64,000 nt of DNA, from positions 2,854,501 through 2,918,500 of the forward strand of contig OY829539.1 in NCBI GenBank assembly GCA_963691705.1. Reading direction: 5' to 3'. This document shows positions 48,043 to 59,896 of this stretch, piece after piece. This DNA comes from Viola odorata (Eukaryota > Streptophyta > Magnoliopsida > Malpighiales > Violaceae). Within the stretch, counting starts at the first letter, position 1; each line of letters starts with the position of its first letter. The position numbers and the translations under genes are program-made. Below the pieces are notes generated by a model. That model was not told where the DNA came from. It was given only the letters and a program-made list of their open reading frames with translations, and did no database searches.

Positions 48043-48629
48043 CTGTCAAGTAATGCAAGCAAAAAGTTGCATGAGCATTTAATAAACAAACTTGTGATCA
48101 ATCAGACAAAACTTCTCATTAACAAGCGAATAGCAAAATACATTGCAAAACAAAACCAGGAAGTGATCAACTCCCATAAATAATTCACTTTTGACTTTTC
48201 CCTGGACATCAACAATTGAAAATTCAATTAATTTTGGATAGTTTGACCTTTCCCAGTCCAAATTCTATTTGTTTATCAAGATTCCAGCTTTGGAAGATCA
48301 GGCTCCCCAAAGCATACTATGCGATGTGTTATTCACAGTTCCACATTCTTTCAATAGCTACTTGGAATTTACATAACAGAGAGTAATTAATTATAACAAA
48401 GTACTATAGCCCATAGCATGCTTTTAATGTATACTCCACAGCGTCACCACAAATCATTACTCATGCGGTGTAGAGAAAGTTGGCAGTTGATGCATGATAA
48501 AAGCAAACAATTACAAACAAAAGCAAGCCCATCACTACAGAAGATCCTCTAAATCACAACATAGTAAACAAAGCTCCCAGCTAGGATTCTGCTAGGCTAT
48601 TGGGTGCTTAATTTGGAGATAACGAGCAC

Positions 48630-48760
48630 CTGAGACATCAATAACTCTTTTGCTACATCTTTGCTAGTTTCAACTCCCACCTGGTGACATACATTTGCAT
48701 CTTTGGATGAAATGTTTTCAAGACTAGTGTCCAACCCAGCTTTCGAATTTTCTAGTTCTC
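48630..48760 (-). other. Candidate internal exon, unidentified
   Basis: Between an AAG acceptor and the donor CAG|GTGCTC lies an open 131-bp stretch reading ELENSKAGLDTSLENISSKD and VAKELLMSQ. Its composition is exon-like, but I recognise no family. It could belong to the same transcript as the candidate at 47913 through a further exon, or be a remnant. Confidence 0.35.
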
Positions 48761-50286
48761 CTTAAACCATTGAATGCACGTAGTATTTGGTGCAATGTTG
48801 CACATAAATACATCATAGATCTATAGCATTGCCACCCTTCTTAATTGTGCAGATGAGACACCTTTTCATCCAATAACTCTGTATCTCGGTAGTTTTAACT
48901 CACCACAAAGCATTACATACTGCAATTTTCAACAGAACTACTAAAACAGTTTCCATTCCAGTGTTTTTTGTTGCATCTTACACTCTTTCTGTAAAACCAC
49001 TGAATTCTTCATTTTCCTTCTTTCTTTCTTTTTTCAGAGAACTACATACTCGACTGGGTACTGGCCGGGTTGCACATACAATGCATCTATCACTACCCCT
49101 AATATGGTCTAACCATTTAGAAAGGGAAAATAAAACCTTCAAAAGGGATCATCTTCACCCACAAAAGAACTACAGGCCAAACTGGACCGTGAATATAATA
49201 TAAATAATTTAACCAGAGTTTCTGTTTTTTTCTTGATTGGCAGACCCTTGCTCCTAAATCCAATTAGGTGCAACAATTTAAACATACAACTACCCAACTC
49301 TTTTTAAGAGTGGAGTGTTGACCAACAGGGTGACACTTCCACATAGTCACCGAAGTGTTGCAATTCATTAACCAGCTCATCTTACAGCCCTCTTACAAAT
49401 CATAACCTTTGAGGCCAGCACCTAAGCAACCTTATAATATAAAATATAGAAAAAGGACTCCAGTACTCTCAAGTGCCATTTTCGTGCAACTACGTAAGAG
49501 ACCTTGAATGCATAAAGCACAAAATAAGAGTGCTACTCTCATGGGAAAACCAAAAAAGACAGCAGTGATAGTTTTCACCAATAACAAGCCAAAATAGCTA
49601 TCCCGCAAATTGCTAGAAAGGCAGATATTACACAACTAAGAGTTTCACCGAGAACAGGAGGTGGGAGGTAATTTGTAGCAAGAGAAAAGGCTGAGTTGAT
49701 AATCACCAAATCCCTTCCCTCACCTCCCTGTCATTGGTGATGAGAAACAAAATGATAGATTGGCAATTTGCACACCAATTTTAAGGTACAAGGGTTTTAG
49801 AATAGAAACCATTTTCATCTGCCATTCATAATGGCAACCAGATGACCATAGAGAAGAAGCAGAGAAAAAAATGGTACATTTGGAATTTGCATGCCAATTT
49901 TTTAGGTGAAAGGGTTTTATAATAGAAACCATTTTCATCTGCCATTCATAATGGCAACCAGATGACAATAGAGCAGAAGGAGATGCTCGGTAATCTGAGC
50001 CATCCATGTTTATGGGGGAGATAACACAATAAACCAATCCCGGAATCAACATGATTCCACAGCCATACCAGGACTACAGTCACCTGTAGGCCTTCCTTTG
50101 CACATTCAGTTGATTAACAACTAAAGCATCACATGTTAGATAGAACTGTATCAAGAGCATACTTTAGACAATCAACAAGCATAAAAAATAAGTAAATAAC
50201 CCAAGGCAATTGACTGTTCAAGGTAAAATGAAGCACAAGCTTATAACAATAGGATATGGAAGTACCTGAACAACTCAATTTCCCAA
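48761..50286. repeat. Intergenic downstream of GTE4, with a ~130-bp tandem duplication
   Basis: No gene is recognised. Around 49.79-49.99 kb the phrase GAAACCATTTTCATCTGCCA, followed by TTCATAATGGCAACCAGATG, occurs twice about 120-130 bp apart. It is probably in or next to the GTE4 3' untranslated region. Confidence 0.7.
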
Positions 50287-52834
50287 TTAATGCCCTACAT
50301 CAGATTCAGACCCTGAGGAGCTATCACTATCAGAGTCTGCAACAATGGGGCAAAGACAAGCTCAATAACATGAATAACATAATAAACCATTGAACTAGCA
50401 GGTAATGCAAATAGAATAAATATCAAGTACCGCTTGAAGAAGATCCTGAATCACTGCTAGAGCTGCTTGAACTACTTGACCTACTTCCATTATCTCCCTG
50501 TTTCTCCACTTGAGCTGGTAATGATGTAGAAACAGTTCTTTCACCTGACATCAGAAGCCCGAAAGATTTACAACATACAAAATAACAATCAAAGTTTACA
50601 AATAACTGAGACAAAATGAACCTAAGAATCCAAAGAATTTTACCCGCTTTGGTTTCTTGTGGTACCTCCACCGCATCTGGTACAGGGGCCTGCATGTAGG
50701 ATCCATGTATTTAGCATACATGGCATACTTCTGAAAAGGAAATATTAGAGATTGGAAACATGATCGAAGATTATACCTTCTGCTGACCATTCTGCTCAGC
50801 CTCTGTTTGAGCTTGAATGGCGAGTTCTGCCTTTCTCTTGTTCTTGCTTAAGCTCTTCTTATAGTTGGTCACAAACCTATCCAGCTCCCATAGGGTCTCT
50901 GCATCAACACTATCAATATCCACTTCAATTTCACCATCATCTTGGAGAAGTGATGCATTCCTCTTCTTTATGATCTGTACAATATTGTCCAGCTTCTCAG
51001 CAGGCAGAGTCGAGAGGTTTGTACTAAGCTTATGCTTCTCATCATAAGTCATATCCCTCTTATGTGGATCCCTTGCCTTGGGCTTCCTTGCAACAGGGGT
51101 TCTGCTTGAAGGAGTGGTACTGATGGGTTTTTGTCGGGCATCAACAACAGGATACATCATCGAATCTGATCTATCCAAAATCCTTCTCATATCAAGATGG
51201 GGCAGTGAAAATGGAGGAGCTTTTCTTGACGTAGGTGTAGGAAAACCCATGTCATATATGTTAGCAAAATTTCTCTCACGATCATAATCGAACTTTATGT
51301 CAACCCACTTGGTCTCAAAAATACTCAATAACTGGTCAGCCATTATATGGACATCTTGACCTTTGGGATTATACCTCATGGCATTGTGAAATGTAAGTCT
51401 CACATCCTCTGCAAACTCTTCAGGTGATTTGTACCAATTCTTGTTCAGTTTGGACTTCACCGTACCCAGGTCCATAGGATGCTTAATAATGGTAAAGTAG
51501 TCATGCAAACCAAGAAGCTTCACATCAACAGGAGTATTGAAGACCCAGCCATGCTTATGCTTCATTAATTTCTCGAGCAAAGCAGCACAATTTTTGTAAA
51601 GCTTGGTACCTGTCCCAAAACCTCCTAAATCTGCACGCCCTTGCTTCTTCCCATTCAACTTTGACTTCTTGTTACTCTCTGCTGGTGGGAACTTGTCTTT
51701 TGCAAGAAAAAACTCAGAATTCCTATAAAACTGATTTGCCTTTGGTGTCCTCTTCTCTTTCTCAACATGCTCAACCACACCCTGACTATTCTCAAGTACT
51801 GATATGCTGAGCTGATTCAAAGGTCTAGTCTGCCTAGGCGTAGGAGTAGGAATAGACGCAGTGCTCTCCCTGGTGAGACCAAATGATCGTGCACCTGAAT
51901 TAACCCTCTTCAAGCCAATCTTAACCCCATCACTTACTGATACACGAGGGTTACTAAGCCCACCAACACCAAGCTCCCCTTCTTTGGCCTCAATCTTCTC
52001 CACTAACCTCCTCACCGTATCAAGCTCAGTCTCCAGCTTCCTCCTCAGCTCCCTAATCTCCTTCTTAGTCTTCGACACCAAATTTATCTTCACCCTAACA
52101 TCCAATCCTTCCCTTAATACACCATTCCCCACAATTGGCTCCCTCACAACCGGCACCGCCCCCACAACCTGTTCCTTATTAAGACTATGAGAATCATCTG
52201 ACACAACAACAGGCTGCACAAGTGGCTGTGTGGCCAACACCAAATTGCCATCTTCTACACCAACAGCTTCTGATTCTTGCACTTTAACCAAGCTCTCCTC
52301 ATTCTCGTTCCTATCTTCATTCTTCTCAGTCACACTGGACTTATTTATTGTAGCCTCTGCAGTTGTACTGACGCCAGTGGTGGATGGCAAGATCCTATCA
52401 TTGTTGTTGTCGTCATTGATCTTATCATTGTTGCTGCTACTGTTGTGGTTGTTGTTGCTGCTGCCATCGTTGTTATTGCTGGTGCTAGAACTGGTGCTGG
52501 TGTTAGCGATGTCGGCGTTGTTGGCAGTTCTGTTGGCGTTGGTCTCGGTAATACTTGTGGTTGTAGTGGTAGTGATGGCAGAAGTTGTGGTGGCTGAAGT
52601 GGTAGGGGCTGCGGTGGCTGAAGTGGTCGGGGCTGCGGTGGCTGAAGTGGTCGTGGCTGGGATGGCTGAGGTCTTCGTGGAATTAGCAGTGATGATACTA
52701 TTGAAAAGATTGTTTCTAGGCCCTTTAAAAGCTTTTCTAGTGTACACTTTACTTTCTATGTACCTCTGCTTCTCTCTTCCACCTCCTCCTCCATCATTTC
52801 CACTTTCCCCTCCCACTACGGTCCCAGAAGCCAT
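50287..52834 (-). CDS. GTE4: Bromodomain/NET-domain transcription regulator GTE4
   Basis: Four exons (52834-50777, 50689-50644, 50544-50431, 50336-50287) join in phase to about 755 residues. The start is the Met of MASGTVVGGESG, as in GTE4 relatives; the frame is open 17 codons further. Conserved REKQRYIESKVYTRKAFKGP lies near the N-terminus, then Thr/Ser/Asn-rich repeats (about 70-160). The bromodomain runs HKHGWVFNTPVDVKLLGL to HNAMRYNPKGQDVH (the acetyl-lysine Asn is in RYNP). A NET domain (MTYDEKHKLSTNLSTLPAEK, IVQIIKKRN) and a Ser/Asp-rich tail follow. It binds acetylated histones in the nucleus. Arabidopsis GTE4 is known to act in cell-cycle maintenance. The CT-rich leader lies upstream to about 53280. 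An inserted element begins 465 bp upstream of the ATG. Confidence 0.93.
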
Positions 52835-53298
52835 ACATATACCGCCCCGAAACCCTAATTTCCACTCAAAAACCCTAATCCCCAATCGAAAACCCTAATT
52901 TCCACTCTGCTCTTTCACTTACCTATAAACCCTAATCCCTGAGGTCGGAAGCAAAAACACACCAAAAACAACCCACGGAAACCCTAACTATCGGGAGAAA
53001 TTATGGCCGAGCAAAATACTTATCGATCTAGACCAATACGCACGCACGCAGATGTATCTACATACAGAGAGAGAGAAGAAGACAGATATGTTAGGGTTCG
53101 GGTTTGGATGCTGTTACCTTTGGACGAGATCTCTCTCGATTTGGATTCCGCAACTCACGAACTCGCTTTTTTTCTCTCTAAAAAGAGACTTTCTCTCTCT
53201 AGAAAATTCTCGCTCTCTCTAGAAAATCCTTTAAGGGGGCTGCTATCTACTTTCTTGTCTACACGTGTCCGCCAATCCCCCGTTTACATATTTATTAA
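52835..53298 (-). promoter_or_regulatory. GTE4 5' leader and proximal promoter
   Basis: The minus strand carries GA/CT-rich tracts (TCTCTCTAGAAAATTCTCGC on the plus strand at 53192-53230), AAACCCTAA telo-box motifs near 52855-52935, and GAGAGAGA near 53064. Telo-boxes and GA tracts are common in promoters of proliferation-linked plant genes. The region ends at the insertion site TAA (53296-53298). Confidence 0.5.
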
Positions 53299-53689
53299 GG
53301 TGCTGTTTGGGTTCAGGGTTTGGTACCCAAACCAACATTTCCAGGTTGAAAATGGATCATTAGTGTTTGGTAAACTCCAATTTTCGGGGCTGAAAACTCA
53401 AATGTCGGACTCCAAACCCAGCAATTCGTCATTTTGGGGCTGCTCCAATTTGGGTCATTGGCCAATCCAGCATTTTCTTCAATTTCGGGATGGAGGGTCA
53501 TTGATTTTTGGACAAAAATACCATTCCTATTCTTGCTTAATTACGAACTTACCAAGTATATAATTTTGGAAAAAACTCTCTTCCTCCTCATTCTCGTTCT
53601 CTTCATCCGAAATTAGGGTTTTCTCTTCCTCATTCTCCTCATTTTCATTCTCCTCCGACAACCATCACCGGCACCTCTCTTTCTCCTTT

Positions 53690-53849
53690 GACAGTAAACA
53701 TTCACCCGCTCTAGTTGCAGATCGGAGGTTCCGGCGTACTTCCCGGTCGGGTCAATCCCATACTCGTCACACACAACCTCCCAGAACTTGGATCCGATTT
53801 GGTTACTGCATTGGCCTTGGCCTCCTTGTATGGGAAGGATTTCTCTCAT
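53690..53849 (-). pseudogene. Beta-tubulin N-terminal fragment
   Basis: The minus strand reads [11 protein letters not shown], then [37 protein letters not shown]. This is the N-terminus of beta-tubulin, about 50 residues, including the MREI autoregulatory start. The nucleotide-binding QCGNQ segment is altered by an extra residue group (QGQCSNQ), and similarity stops after VNVY. The GTPase core is absent. It lies inside the Pack-type element, next to the P5CR fragment in the opposite orientation. Confidence 0.9.
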
Positions 53850-53948
53850 CTTCTCCTCTTAATGTATTTAATTGATGATTTTGTATGAATTAATTTGATT
53901 TTGTGGCTGGATTTTGCTATCAGCACTTGAGCAAAGAGACGGGAATCC

Positions 53949-55362
53949 ATAGATTCTGTAATTCGAATCCCCTTGGAGACATACAAGCTAGGGTTTATTG
54001 GAGCAGGGAAAATGGCAGAGAGTATTGCTAGAGGAGTTGTGCATTCAGGTGTCTTACCCGATTCTCGCATCTCTACATCTCACTCCAATCCTACTCGTCG
54101 TGCCGTGTTCGAATCCCTTGGCGTCAAAGTCCTCCATCAAAACCGCGATGTAATTGATTATCACCGTTGTTGTCAATCTACAATCATTAATTTTGTGATT
54201 GGTGTTTGGAACTCTTATTAATCGAGTCTGTCTATGATTCGGTGGATAAACAGGTTGTTGAAGAGAGTGATGTTGTTGTGTTCTCTGTGAAGCCCCAAGT
54301 AGGTATTGTCCACATCCCTGCATTTGGTTGTGTATGGTAGTAGCTCTTTGCAACGTTCAACTTTATTAATGATGACTTCTGATATGCGATCTCTTTGTTA
54401 TGATTTTGTAACATTTTATGATATTACTGCAGTTAAAGACGTGGTCTTACAATTGAAGCCACTGCTTACGAAGAAGAAACTTTTGGTTTCGGTTGCTGCT
54501 GGGGTGAGACTGAAAGATTTGCAGGTTTGCATGCTTAAGCTTTTTGAATGTTGTTACTCCTGCTCCAAGTTGTGGCGTAATTCTGCCTGATACATATCCT
54601 TTGTTTTCTCCAACAGATAATTATGGTTTAGAGAAAAAAAGTGATAGTAATTTCTGTGGATGAGAAGGTCATTCTAAGTATTAAGAAACCTTACTTTTGG
54701 TAGTTTTATAGTTTGTTGCCCAACAGTCACTTAGTTCTCTTATGTGAAAGAGTAATGAGATTATGGTTTCATGCTTTTGATGAGTTTCAAGTAAAAGGAG
54801 GCACCTTTAGCTAATCTTGATATTTGCTGTAGTTGATATTTGACAAGTGTGAATTTTGTTTATCCATTTGGTCTTAAGTATCTTGGTGAAAGAGATGTAA
54901 AAGTTGCTAACAGACTTGAGAAATTGTGATGAATCTAACAGACTTTGAAATCGTGTGAATCTAAGGATTAGACCCTTTTGTCTATGCCTGCTTTTCTTCT
55001 TTGTATATCTCTAGAAATTTCATAAACGGGAATGGTAGAGTTGCAATTGTTTCTAGTATCTTTTCTCATCTATAATTTTTTTACTTGTTCGTTTAGCCCG
55101 TAAAATCCAAAATTAAATTTCAAATACAAAAACAACTTTGGGAAAATGCACTTGGTGTGGTCATTTTTTTTTGTCTTTTGGTCTGAGTGTGGTCGTTAGA
55201 CTCATTACAATTGATTCACTGGTATTTTAATTCTTTCTATATTCAAACTCTTTATGAATTTTGAAGTAGCTATTTTTGGTTTAGTTTAGGAGTGGGCTGG
55301 TCACAGCCGATTTGTTAGGGTGATGCCAAACACTCCTGCAGCAGTTGGGGAGGCTGCTTCAG
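53949..55362 (+). pseudogene. Pyrroline-5-carboxylate reductase, N-terminal four-exon fragment
   Basis: Exons end or lie at ...54149, 54254-54302, 54433-54524 and 55290-55362, with intact GT-AG sites and matching phases. They encode YKLGFIGAGKMAESIARGVV (the GxGxxA/G dinucleotide-binding motif), VVEESDVVVFSVKPQ, LLVSVAAGVRLKDLQ and WAGHSRFVRVMPNTPAAVGE. P5CR makes the last step of proline synthesis. The catalytic C-terminal half is missing after EAAS, and no in-frame ATG precedes the first exon (ATA occupies a likely position at 53949). It is a captured genomic fragment, since introns are retained. Confidence 0.9.
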
Positions 55363-56170
55363 GTACATTTCTTTTATGTTTCTTTTGATGCCTAGTAATG
55401 TTATTTTCATGTTGTTATCAATTATCATTGGGGTGCTGTTAAGCATTCTCTCTTCATTTGATTTGGGTGTTGGATGGATGTGGCTGGATTGGATTTGTTT
55501 GTTGCAGGTGACGGCCGCCAGCACCACAAGGAAGAAGACAAAGATGAAGGACAGCTGCTCTGCCGCCGCTGCTGCAATTCTGTTGCTGCTCTGCCACCGC
55601 CACTGCCGTTGCGCCGTCGCCATGCTTGCTGTTCTGGTTGCGGGAGAACGAAAGCGAAGAGAAGAGCCAGGCTGGGTTTTGGGTTTGGGAGATGGGCCGA
55701 GAGGGCCCATCAGGAAGAAGAAAAGAATGAGAGTGTATAGATTAGATGGATCAATTTAATTAGTAAACATAAATTGTATAGATTTTTTTTGTACACCATA
55801 TAAATATAAAACTTATGTTAATTCATTGTGTTAATGATGTTATTTATTTATATTCTGTTATTTTATGTATTAATGACAACAATATCTTTTATTTATTTAT
55901 AGTATTAGCAACTCAATTTTTATGGTATTAATAAATTTTAATTTATTTATGATTTAAATAAGTTTAATTTATTTATAATATTAGATAAATATTATCTGGT
56001 AGATGTTAGATTATAAATAAATTGATTAAAAATATATATAAAGATACTAAAAAAATTAATTATAACACTTAAAATGAATTATGCCCTTTATGCTCATTTT
56101 ACATCCAAACCATAGTTTTGGAAAACTGTTTTACCAAACACCTCAGGTATCTCACTGAACTTTTACAATT
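55363..56170. other. Right interior of the Pack-type element, unassigned
   Basis: A G/C-rich patch at 55.5-55.7 kb (CTGCCGCCGCTGCTGC) follows the P5CR fragment and is open on both strands. It may be a third captured fragment, but no family is recognisable. From 55.78 kb on the sequence is A/T-rich. Confidence 0.4.
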
Positions 56171-56273
56171 TTGTTACCAAACAGCACACTCCATTTCCCA
56201 AATGTCGTTTCCCCACTGAACATTTTCCCACTGATCATTTCCAACCTGAACTGGAACGTCAAACACACCCTAA

Positions 56274-57150
56274 CTAACGAGCTGCGAGCAACCGCTTACA
56301 CAACAGCAAAATAGCTGCTCAGCATCAGCATAAATTTAAAATATTATTTTCCGAATTTGCTTATGAAAACAAAACTGTGACTTTTAAACATGGAAATCGT
56401 ATTGGTTCTTAACTAGACTTGTTCCCGAGTCTTACGTAGTTATTATTTCACGGGTTTATTTAGTAATAGGGTATAAATAATAAATAAATAAATAATTAGT
56501 AAGAAAATGAATACTATATTTATAGATGTGTTTAGTATTTTTATTTCAGGAAAAAAAATTAGAAAAAAAATTATCATTGTTTAGTATAAGAATCGAAGAA
56601 ATGATATAAATGTATAAATTCTCTATTATACTTTTTGTTAATTGGTAATAATTTTTTCTATAATTAACAAAAAAAAAATCCAATTAATAAAATGGTTATA
56701 TTTTCTCAAAAGCCAAAGATTATCAGGATTAAAGAAGATTAGAATTGAGAAAATTAGAGAAGAAAAGAAAACTTAGTAGAAGGTTGAGGCTTGACATGGA
56801 TAGATATGGTTTTTATTATATAACTTGATAAATTTGTAATGACAAAATGATATAAAACAATCCTGAACTTTAATGTTTTATTTAAGTAGAACCCTGAACT
56901 ATATTTTTGTTTAATTGCAACCCTGAACTTGTGCACTTTTGTCATTTTATCCCCCTACCGTAGCTGAAATCCGATGTGGCACCGTTATGTGCTGTGTCAG
57001 CTACTATGACGATGCCACGTCAGTGTGCCACGTCACAAGTCAGAACACGTCAGCCTCCATATGTCTAGTGGGCCCACCACTCCACTTCCTTCCTTGTCCG
57101 CATCGTCGTCCCGTTCCTTTCATTTCCTTTATCTTCACTACTGCTCTCCC
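56274..57150. other. Repeat-derived intergenic sequence
   Basis: No gene. 56.86-57.06 kb contains GAACCCTGAACT/GCAACCCTGAACTTG phrases and clustered CCACGTCA boxes, a composition typical of ends of plant non-autonomous transposons, but I could not delimit an element. Confidence 0.4.
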
Positions 57151-57154
57151 TCAA

Positions 57155-57325
57155 AACCCTAACTTCCAATTTCCCTATCTCTACTTCATATCTTCTCCTT
57201 CCTCCAACCTCCCTTATTCCTTCAAAACCTTAACTTCCAATTTTCCTATCTTTGCTTCGTATCTTCTCCTTCCTCCAACCTCCCTTATTTCTTCAAAACC
57301 CTAACTTCCAATTTCCCTCTCTGCT
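57155..57325. repeat. ~73-bp tandem repeat, 2.3 copies
   Basis: AAAACCCTAACTTCCAATTT is followed by CCCTATCTCTACTTCATATC and TTCTCCTTCCTCCAACCTCC, and the block repeats with few changes about every 73 bp. No gene is associated. Confidence 0.85.
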
Positions 57326-59816
57326 AAAAAATAATGAAACGACCGTCGTCATCCTCCTCACGGTCTTCATGCTAGAGCGGACGTTCCCCCCTTTTTATCA
57401 TCGGGCCATGCATGATTAATTAATTACTATGTGATCCTAACATGGATAATACTAACATCGTACGTTTTCGTGGATGCAAATAACCGTGTGGGATTCGAAG
57501 CCACCATGCTCACATATCAATATATAGCAACTAATTTCATGGTATAAAGCAAGTGATTTAAACATGTAAACATGTGAGATTGATTTTAATTGTTTAGCAA
57601 TTCTATATGTCATGCATACGCGAGGGTGGTTCTAGCGAATTCTAAGTGGTCATGCATACGATTCGGGGTTTTAGCATTTCTAATAAACATTCAAGGAAGC
57701 GTTTTAAGATAAACATACCTTTTGACGAGCTCCGATAGATCCATCTCTTCAAAACCGTGTTTAGCAACAAGTAATAAATACGTAGGTATAACAAACATAC
57801 ATGATTTTTTAACTACTTAACTAATTATTACAAATCAACAATTGATAATAACTACTTATCTGATTATTACAAATTGGAGGTTGGAATAATTAATCTAGCT
57901 AATTATTACAACAAGTGAAATAATTAATTAAAGCGTCAACTAATTACAACAAGTGAGATAAATTAAGATAATTTATTGCGAGAGAAGACTTGAATTTTAT
58001 CCTACAAAGTGAGAGTATTAGCGATAACTCAAAAAAATAATAAATAATAAAAGCGCATGTAAACATTTACTTAATTTGACAAATAAATATTTAAATAAAC
58101 ATGATAAACAAATAAACATTTTATTTCATGCCAAGTAAATAAATAATTAAACATAAGAAACAAGTAAACAATTAATTAACATGGCAAACAAGTAATCAAT
58201 TAATTCATTTATTTCATATGAGCAATTTTAAACATGGCATAATTAATATTCGATTTATTTATAACATGCAAGTATATTAATTATTTCACAACAATTTAAA
58301 CATGGCATATGGTATTCTTATCATGTGAACATACAAGCATTTCATACGATTTAAATAAAGCATTTAAACACATGAACATTTTTAACATCGTTTAAACACG
58401 AAAATAAATAACATACGAGTATTTCAATTAATTTAAACATGTTATAAAAGTATACGAATATTTTTTTATCATTTAAACATATTATATAAGCATACAAACA
58501 TTTTACATAATTTTGACGAAAAAATAAAATAAACGGGTCCCACGTTGGAAAATTAGGCATTAAAACTGCCAAGCCCAAATTTTAATTTAAAAGAAAATGG
58601 GCTTGGCACCACCTTTTCTTTCTTTCCCGCATACACCAACTCACCTCTTCTTCTTCCTCACAATGCCGGCCACCATGGTCGGCTACCAAGGTGGAAACAC
58701 CTTGACGAAATAACACCAAACCAACCCCAATAGGACCAGCAACACAACAGTAGCACAAAGCCACAAAAACAGCAAAGAAATTCGACCAAAAACAGTAGCA
58801 ATTTAAGGAAAACGAAAATAGATAATTAATGCATCAATTGCTCAATTAATTAACCAAAGCAAGGAACAATTAAATTGAAGCTAGCATGCTGATTTTAACT
58901 CACTAACAAAGCATTTAAAACAAGTTTGGGCCATTTATTCATGCATTAAAGCTATAAACAAAAATTAAAAGAAAACTAGAGTGAGAAAGCTTACCTCTCC
59001 AGGAGAGCTTTGGACCAAGAAGGATGAGCAAGAAATAGAGATTAAGAGGAGGATTTGGTGCCCTTCTCTTGTTGGATGAAGCTTGCTATTTATAGAGGGA
59101 AGTGGAGTCAGTTTGGAGGCAAATTCTTGGTCAAGAATTGTCGGAGGAGGTGGAGGGATAAGGATGACCGGAGTGGAGGCCAAGCTAGGGCTTTGTGTGG
59201 CCAAGGATTTCTAATGGGAAGTTTGTGATCATCACAAGGGAGTCGGCAATCCTAGCTAGGAAGAAAGGAGAGGCAATTTTTGGATAAATATGCATTAATT
59301 GCCATTAATGCATGCTTTTGGACACGAACGGGATATTTTGGTACGAGCAAAATCATACGAAAGTGAAAATAAATCCGATCCGAGGAAACCACGACGTATA
59401 GAAAAGTAAGACAAGAAAACTAGTATACAGTAAATAAATGGGAAGTTTGATTTAACGTGTTTATTTTCTCTTTCGGAAATGTCAAAGCGTTCGAACGCAA
59501 AATAAATGTCCTTACGACAAAAATTGAACGAAACTGAACGAGGTGGCATGAAAGAGAAAAATAGTGCGTAATTATCAATTAAATAAAATACGCGTCCGAC
59601 CCACGGTCCCGGGAAACTTACTCGGGATCGAAAGAAGTTCGCGTTAAGACAGTCGAAACTACGAAAAACTAAAAAGGCACGAAATGACACGGAATTTTAA
59701 ACAAACTAGCCTAGGACCAAGAATCAACAGAGATTTGACATAGACAAGCTATTAAATGCGATAGACGAATAAAAATGCGAAAAAGGTTGTGACGAAGTCA
59801 AAATTTAGGTAGCAAC
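57326..59816. other. A/T-rich, probable LTR-retroelement untranslated sequence
   Basis: No gene recognised. 57.75-58.5 kb is dominated by AAACAT/AATTAATT phrases. 58567-58618 has a GCCAAGCCCA / TGGGCTTGGC inverted repeat. 58.97-59.7 kb has a less A/T-rich stretch (CTCTCCAGGAGAGCTTTGG) that resembles plant Ty3/gypsy LTR sequence. No ends or target duplication were found. Confidence 0.35.
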
Positions 59817-59896
59817 AGTTGCCCCCTCTTTACTGTCTGATCAAAAATACAGTGTAACTGAAATTTTTGATAAGCAGTAAAGACAGTTGCCCCAAG
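59817..59896. repeat. Imperfect long hairpin
   Basis: AGTTGCCCCCTCTTTACTGT plus CTGATCAAAAATACAGT pairs with ACTGAAATTTTTGATAAGCA plus GTAAAGACAGTTGCCCC, giving arms of about 35 nt with a very small loop and a few mismatches. Confidence 0.8.

Larger units (their letters stand above)
53299..56270. mobile_element. Pack-type DNA element carrying tubulin and P5CR gene fragments
   Basis: The left end GGTGCTGTTTGGG is preceded by TAA (53296-53298). The right end, read inverted, is GGGTGTGTTTGACG and is followed by TAA (56271-56273). Subterminal sequence is also inverted-similar (CCAGGTTGAAAATGGATCAT and TCAGGTTGGAAATGATCAGT). The G/C-start ends and 3-bp TAA duplication fit PIF/Harbinger. Inside are a beta-tubulin 5' fragment (minus) and four P5CR exons (plus). 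No transposase was seen. The ends are imperfect, so two independent small elements flanking the segment remain possible. Confidence 0.62.

Noticed and set aside
52230..52898. Long Leu/Val-rich plus-strand frame of 222 residues
   Set aside because: It is the antisense shadow of the low-complexity N-terminal region of GTE4, with no motif of its own.
53003..53563. 186-residue plus-strand frame upstream of the tubulin fragment
   Set aside because: It spans the GTE4 leader and the left end of the Pack-type element, with no conserved motif.
55376..55759. Ala/Cys-rich frames on both strands in the Pack-type element
   Set aside because: G/C-rich patch open in several frames, with no domain recognised on either strand.
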